A stretch of DNA of 64,000 nucleotides from Atopsyche davidsoni (Eukaryota; Arthropoda; Insecta; Trichoptera; Hydrobiosidae), in NCBI GenBank assembly GCA_022113835.1, contig JAILWY010000001.1:16918501-16982500 (forward strand), read 5' to 3'. Below the pieces are notes generated by a model. It did no database searches, was not told the DNA's origin, and saw only the letters and a program-made list of their open reading frames with translations. Below are positions 60,596-64,000 of this stretch, piece after piece (position 1 is the stretch's first letter; every line of letters begins with the position of its first letter). The position numbers and the translations under genes were made by a program.

Positions 60596-61456
60596 GCGTA
60601 GGGTGATTTGAGGAGTATTTATATATTTTTATGTTTATTGGCTTACTAAACATAGTTTTTTCTATTTTATGTCATGCAGGACAGCAGGAACCGAGCTCAC
60701 TTATGGTACTATGGTTGCGGGGACGTGTCAATGACGAATAATAAAGATAGGAAACTCCCGCCATGCAATTACTCTCCACGATAATAAATTCAAATTGCAA
60801 ATAAAACGCAGCAGCGTTCGAAGCTCAGAACTCAGGAGCAGCTTTAGCCGCCAGAGTTTCCGCTGACCACCGACGCCATAATTTTCCTATTTAAATAAAT
60901 GACATTTCCAGGCCCGTTAATATTCACATTTGTAATTTTCTTACTTCGAGTTCAGTCGCGGTCGCCAATTAAAAACGTTTAATTTTTAATTTCCGCCCAA
61001 TGAGCGCCGCGCGCATTAATCCCGGTTGACATTTCAATTCCCAACTCGCCGGCCGGTCTTCTCCCGGCGACTCCAGACCTGTCGCTCTGACGGGCTGTCT
61101 TAAAATTATGCATTTTGTTTAATATATAAATAATTCAGTACCATTATTATTTAATAGATTCGAACTTATAATCCATAAAAGACTATTGCGTTTACAACAT
61201 ATAATATATCTATCATAAGTACATAGGTCACATGTCAATCCATAAAATAATTAAGTTATTGAGCCACGAGAGTCATGAGATGTACTATAAATGGTGTCTG
61301 CGACAGGGACTACCAGGTCATCCCCATAATTTAGACTGAAAGCATTCCGTCAGTGTCATAATGTTCCTAGCACAGATTGCGCCAATGTACATAAGTACAA
61401 TAATACTTGTGGTAAATATACATAAGTTTTTATGAAATAATTACATTTATAAAATT
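60593..61456. other. No gene recognised
   Basis: Mixed composition with a GC-rich patch at 61000-61090. No open frame or repeat end recognised. Confidence 0.5.
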
Positions 61457-61563
61457 GTTATATTGGGTTCAATATTTTTGACAGAGAGTACTTGGTGGAA
61501 TTCCATTTTAATATTTTTGAATAAAATACTTGAGTGATTTTCCATATTTTTGTTTTTATTAGT

Positions 61564-61600
61564 GACCGGTTTCGCCAACCTTTCACGTCGGCATTATCAA
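61564..61600 (-). ncRNA. Hammerhead-like motif, left arm of palindrome (candidate)
   Basis: The minus strand reads TTGATAAT, GCCGAC, GTGAAAG loop, GTTGGC, GAAA, ACCGGT hexamer, C. Compared with the right arm, GCCAAC has become GCCGAC, so an A-U pair is replaced by a G-U wobble and the stem is kept. The same C3U and G8A departures from the classical core are present. Confidence 0.42.
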
Positions 61601-61607
61601 ACAGAGT

Positions 61608-61644
61608 TTGATAATGCCAACGTGAAAGGTTGGCGAAACCGGTC
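61608..61644 (+). ncRNA. Hammerhead-like motif, right arm of palindrome (best copy)
   Basis: TTGATAAT (61608-61615), stem arms GCCAAC (61616-61621) and GTTGGC (61629-61634) perfectly paired, GAAA (61635-61638), self-complementary ACCGGT (61638-61643) and C61644 as the expected cleavage site. Element order and the very short stem III match the minimal hammerheads described in Penelope-like retroelements. C3 is U and G8 is A, so a U-A pair could replace the core C-G pair. Activity is unproven. Confidence 0.45.
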
Positions 61645-61802
61645 ACTAATAAAAACAAAAATATGGAAAATCACTCAAGTATTTTATTCAAAAATGTTAT
61701 ATAAGGTATCTATTCGTTTTGTGTTTGCAGTAGATTGAATTAAACTACATGTTTTTTTTACTTTGAATTGTCCACATATCTACTCTACAATAAATCACAA
61801 AT

Positions 61803-62144
61803 TCACCATCCGAATTTTTTTTTGCAATCAAATGAAACAGAATAGCTCGCCTTAACAACATTGGAAAGTTGCTGTAATGCTGCAACAAACAATTTTTGTT
61901 GAGCCTTTAATTGGAAGTTAAACTCCTTGAGCTTCGATTGTTTAATTTCTTTATCGAACTTCAAATAATCCTTATGTTTTGTTTCGGAATCCCTCTTAAT
62001 ATTATATTCCTTAAATACAGCAACGCCCTCTCGGCAAATTAAACACAATAATTTTGTATTTTGAACTATGAAGAAATACTTTTCTTCCCATTTCTCGCTA
62101 TACTTTCTATTTTCGTCCAGTATTCTTTTTTTCTTTGCAATCAT
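61803..62144 (-). pseudogene. hAT transposase N-terminal fragment (BED-type zinc finger)
   Basis: From the ATG at 62144 the 113-residue product contains KYSEKWEEKYFFIVQNTK, then a BED-like finger LLCLICREGVAVFKEYNIKR followed by DSETKH. The pair of Cys is present and the last His (TKH) is kept. The preceding position, His in the usual LKRHYETKH pattern, is Asp here, so metal binding is probably lost. Next come LKFDKEIKQSKLKEFNFQLK and ASYSVSF, as in hAT proteins related to GTF2IRD2/ZBED5-type domesticated transposases. The catalytic domain is entirely missing. Confidence 0.75.
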
Positions 62145-62313
62145 ACTCAATTATTTATTACCTGGCTGTTGTTGTTTTAAATGTGTTGTTGAAGTACAAT
62201 ACATTGGTTTTTACTACTTTGGCCATTATAAATAAATATATTTTGTAAAAATGTGATGAATCTCGCGGGCCGGAAACACGTTCGAGGCGGGCCGCGGGTT
62301 GGCCACGCCCGTG
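61803..62313 (-). mobile_element. hAT element, 5' fragment
   Basis: The minus strand begins at about 62313 with CACGGGCGTGGCCAACCCGC and continues GGCCCGC. This GTGGCCAACC plus GCGGCCCGC pattern is typical of hAT termini. It then leads into the N-terminal coding region. Sequence after the truncated coding region (below 61803) is not recognisable as hAT, so the element is 3' truncated. Confidence 0.7.
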
Positions 62314-63571
62314 CTAGTTGCTAGTGAGAGTTTCATGATTCTAAAGCGCATGCACGGGATGGCGAGGTGCAGGGGATCGCAGTGTCTGCATATCCACTGT
62401 TGAATTAAGTTCTCTGATGGAACATTTCCCCTGCGAAAAATATGTACAAGGGAACGGTTTTACAAATTAGTGTAATTACCGTTGTAGCATTTTATCAATG
62501 TGCTTTTGTATTTAGAAATTGAATTAACTTTAGTATTTCGTTGCGTTACTTAATAATCTAGCGAGGGACTAAAATAAAAGTATGTTTTAAATTACGCATA
62601 AGCAATGAACACTAATAAGGCTTTGCTTGTGAATATGACAACCCAAAGTGCTTTTGTCTTCTTAAGGATCGTACGGACGCCTCGCCTGGCTGCTTGTTGT
62701 ATGTTTATCTTTGTTTCCGTTCGACAGTGCTGAGATCACGGAACACTATTCTAAAATAACGCTCTGTTGACGAAGGAGAACAAAAGTTTATTCCTTTCCT
62801 TCTAGCTTCCTTGGAAGAGCCAAGAAACAGGCGCGTTGTCCTTTGTACGGAGTCTACAATATTAATTACAATTTCCGTGCTTCTGTTTCGAAGCTAACGT
62901 AGTAACTAGTAAACGACTTCAATCAGTTTGCCTGTGCGCTGTCGCTGTTCGCTGTCGCTGTCGCTGTCGCTGTTCGCAGGAGCAGCGCGCGCCCGACTCG
63001 TTCCTCGAGACATCATGTGTATTGCGAGTGTTCATAACAATCTCGCACACAATGTATCATTGTGTAATTCTTAAATGGAGCTTGTTACGTGCATATTCAG
63101 AGTGACTTGTGTATATCAAATTTACTCAGGAAATAATTATCTTGTAATCTAATTTTGAAATTCACAAAGTGATTTTTTTTCTATAATTACTATTTAGGGT
63201 TGTAACGCAACGCTTTGCAAATGTTTCGGGAAAACTTAACATTTATTCGAAAAAACATACAACCTTTTTTATGGTATAATTTTTTTAACCTAACGATTCT
63301 ACTAAATGTTTTTGAATTTAAACTTTGTTCCTCTCCCCTTTTTGGTTTCACTAAAAAAATAACAAGATTCAAAATGTATATTTTGACTCTGAAGAGCGAT
63401 GCACTTTTGTTGTAATTATTATAATTGTATTGAGCAAAACGAAATCATTTTTATTGGCTACTGTTTGTATAAAATTTTAAATACCCTTAGTATTATTGAC
63501 AATAGTTAACTGGAAATACGGAGGACTTTTTAGTTTTTCTATTGTAGTCCTGTCGCCATGTAGATGTTTTA
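62314..63571. other. No gene recognised
   Basis: AT-rich with GC-richer spots at 62340-62400 and 62930-63010. Nothing identifiable apart from the short repeat at 62937. Confidence 0.5.
62937..62977. repeat. (CGCTGT)n short tandem repeat
   Basis: About seven units of CGCTGT, with two TTCGCTGT-type variants. Confidence 0.92.
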
Positions 63572-63575
63572 TTAA

Positions 63576-64000
63576 GAGCCGTGATACCAAATTCGAGTTT
63601 TTTGACCATTTGCTTGTACCTATTGCGAAAAATCGACTGCACCAATCAAAAAAATTTAAATGCAGAAAGTTAGATACATTCTTTCTTCTACTACCATTTT
63701 TTTTTATTTCTTATAATTTACTTTTAATATGATAAATATGTGTTTTTCCGATTGAAGTTTCGGGATTGGAGTTTCGCGATGTTCCTGTTCCAAGAATCCT
63801 AAACATTTATGACTCTTATTTTCAATTGTAATTAAAATATTAATTATAAATCCTCCTGTTAGGATTAGTATGAAAATTAAAAAAAAAAAAATCTTTATCA
63901 AACTTAGGTTTAGAAAGTCGTCATTTTATCCAATTTTTCAACATCTTCAAGATTTTATTTTCCCCTAAAAATGGACGTTAATTAAATAATAAAAAATAGA
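63576..64000. mobile_element. Third copy of the TTAA-type element, cut by window edge
   Basis: After TTAA (63572-63575) it reads GAGCCGTGATACCAAATTCG, then AGTTTTTTGACCATTT and GCACCAATC, following the terminal repeat of the element at 11203. From about 63820 to the end it matches the reverse complement of 11565-11775. The central part is thus in the opposite orientation relative to the terminal arm, as expected if the element is read from its other end. The TTAA at the left border supports the target-site call for the family. Confidence 0.72.

Larger units (their letters stand above)
61464..61695. mobile_element. Near-perfect palindromic Penelope-like insertion
   Basis: Two head-to-head arms meet near 61603. 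About 85 bp on each side of the centre is almost exactly complementary. The left arm (minus) extends further, through GGAATTCCACCAAGTACTCT to the CAATATTGAA end. The right arm (plus) stops at TATTCAAAAAT. The same long-arm/short-arm asymmetry occurs at 9404-9719. GTTATAT flanks both ends (61457-61463 and 61696-61702), extendable to 12 bp with two mismatches. Confidence 0.78.

Overview
The window looks like AT-rich nuclear DNA from an arthropod, most likely an insect. The evidence is its mobile DNA: D34D mariners, Helitrons, an RTE-like LINE, Penelope-like repeats, hAT and Tigger elements and solo LTRs, together with long (AT)n tracts. There is no bacterial gene organisation, CRISPR array or operon. 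I recognise no ordinary host protein-coding gene. The only intact recognisable coding region is a mariner transposase (45319-46356, + strand).

Layout, left to right. 1-1084: end of a decayed mariner lying against an (AT)n tract. 5.6-6.1 kb: LTR copy, related to one at 48.0-48.5 kb. 6.8-7.15 kb: short Helitron. 9.39-9.73 kb: palindromic Penelope-like insertion. 9.81-11.15 kb: Helitron whose 5' terminus is split by a 670-bp inverted-repeat element. 11.2-12.45 kb: TTAA-flanked element with a solo LTR inside its right terminal repeat. 12.5-20.2 kb: no recognised feature. 20.2-23.2 kb: hAT end, then a decayed RTE-type LINE split by a Helitron. 24.5-25.1 kb: Helitron helicase remnant. 27.6 kb: 170-bp palindromic MITE. 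29.7 kb: another Helitron. 35.7-37.0 kb: hairpin, 0.7-kb minisatellite of a 9-bp unit, and a strong G-quadruplex motif. 37.1-37.9 kb: three Penelope-like fragments. 38.2-38.5 kb: (AT)n tracts. 40.4 kb: second solo LTR. 43.7-46.45 kb: Tigger element with the mariner inside its right terminal repeat. 47.4-52.1 kb: mariner fragment, LTR copy, second TTAA-type element and a complete but decayed mariner. 54.2 kb: fifth Helitron copy. 55.75 kb: tRNA-like sequence. 58-61.7 kb: three more Penelope-like loci. 61.8-62.3 kb: 5' fragment of a hAT element. 63.6 kb to the end: third TTAA-type element.

Four nestings give relative ages: mariner in Tigger, Helitron in LINE, inverted-repeat element in Helitron, and solo LTR in the TTAA element. 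The observation I find most interesting is a family of about nine loci carrying a hammerhead-ribozyme-like core (UUGAUAA or UUGAAAA, a short stem, GAAA, a self-complementary hexamer, then C). Three of the loci are palindromic insertions flanked by 7-13 bp direct repeats. The family resembles Penelope-like retroelement terminal repeats, but its core differs from the classical hammerhead at C3 and G8. That identification is therefore an inference.
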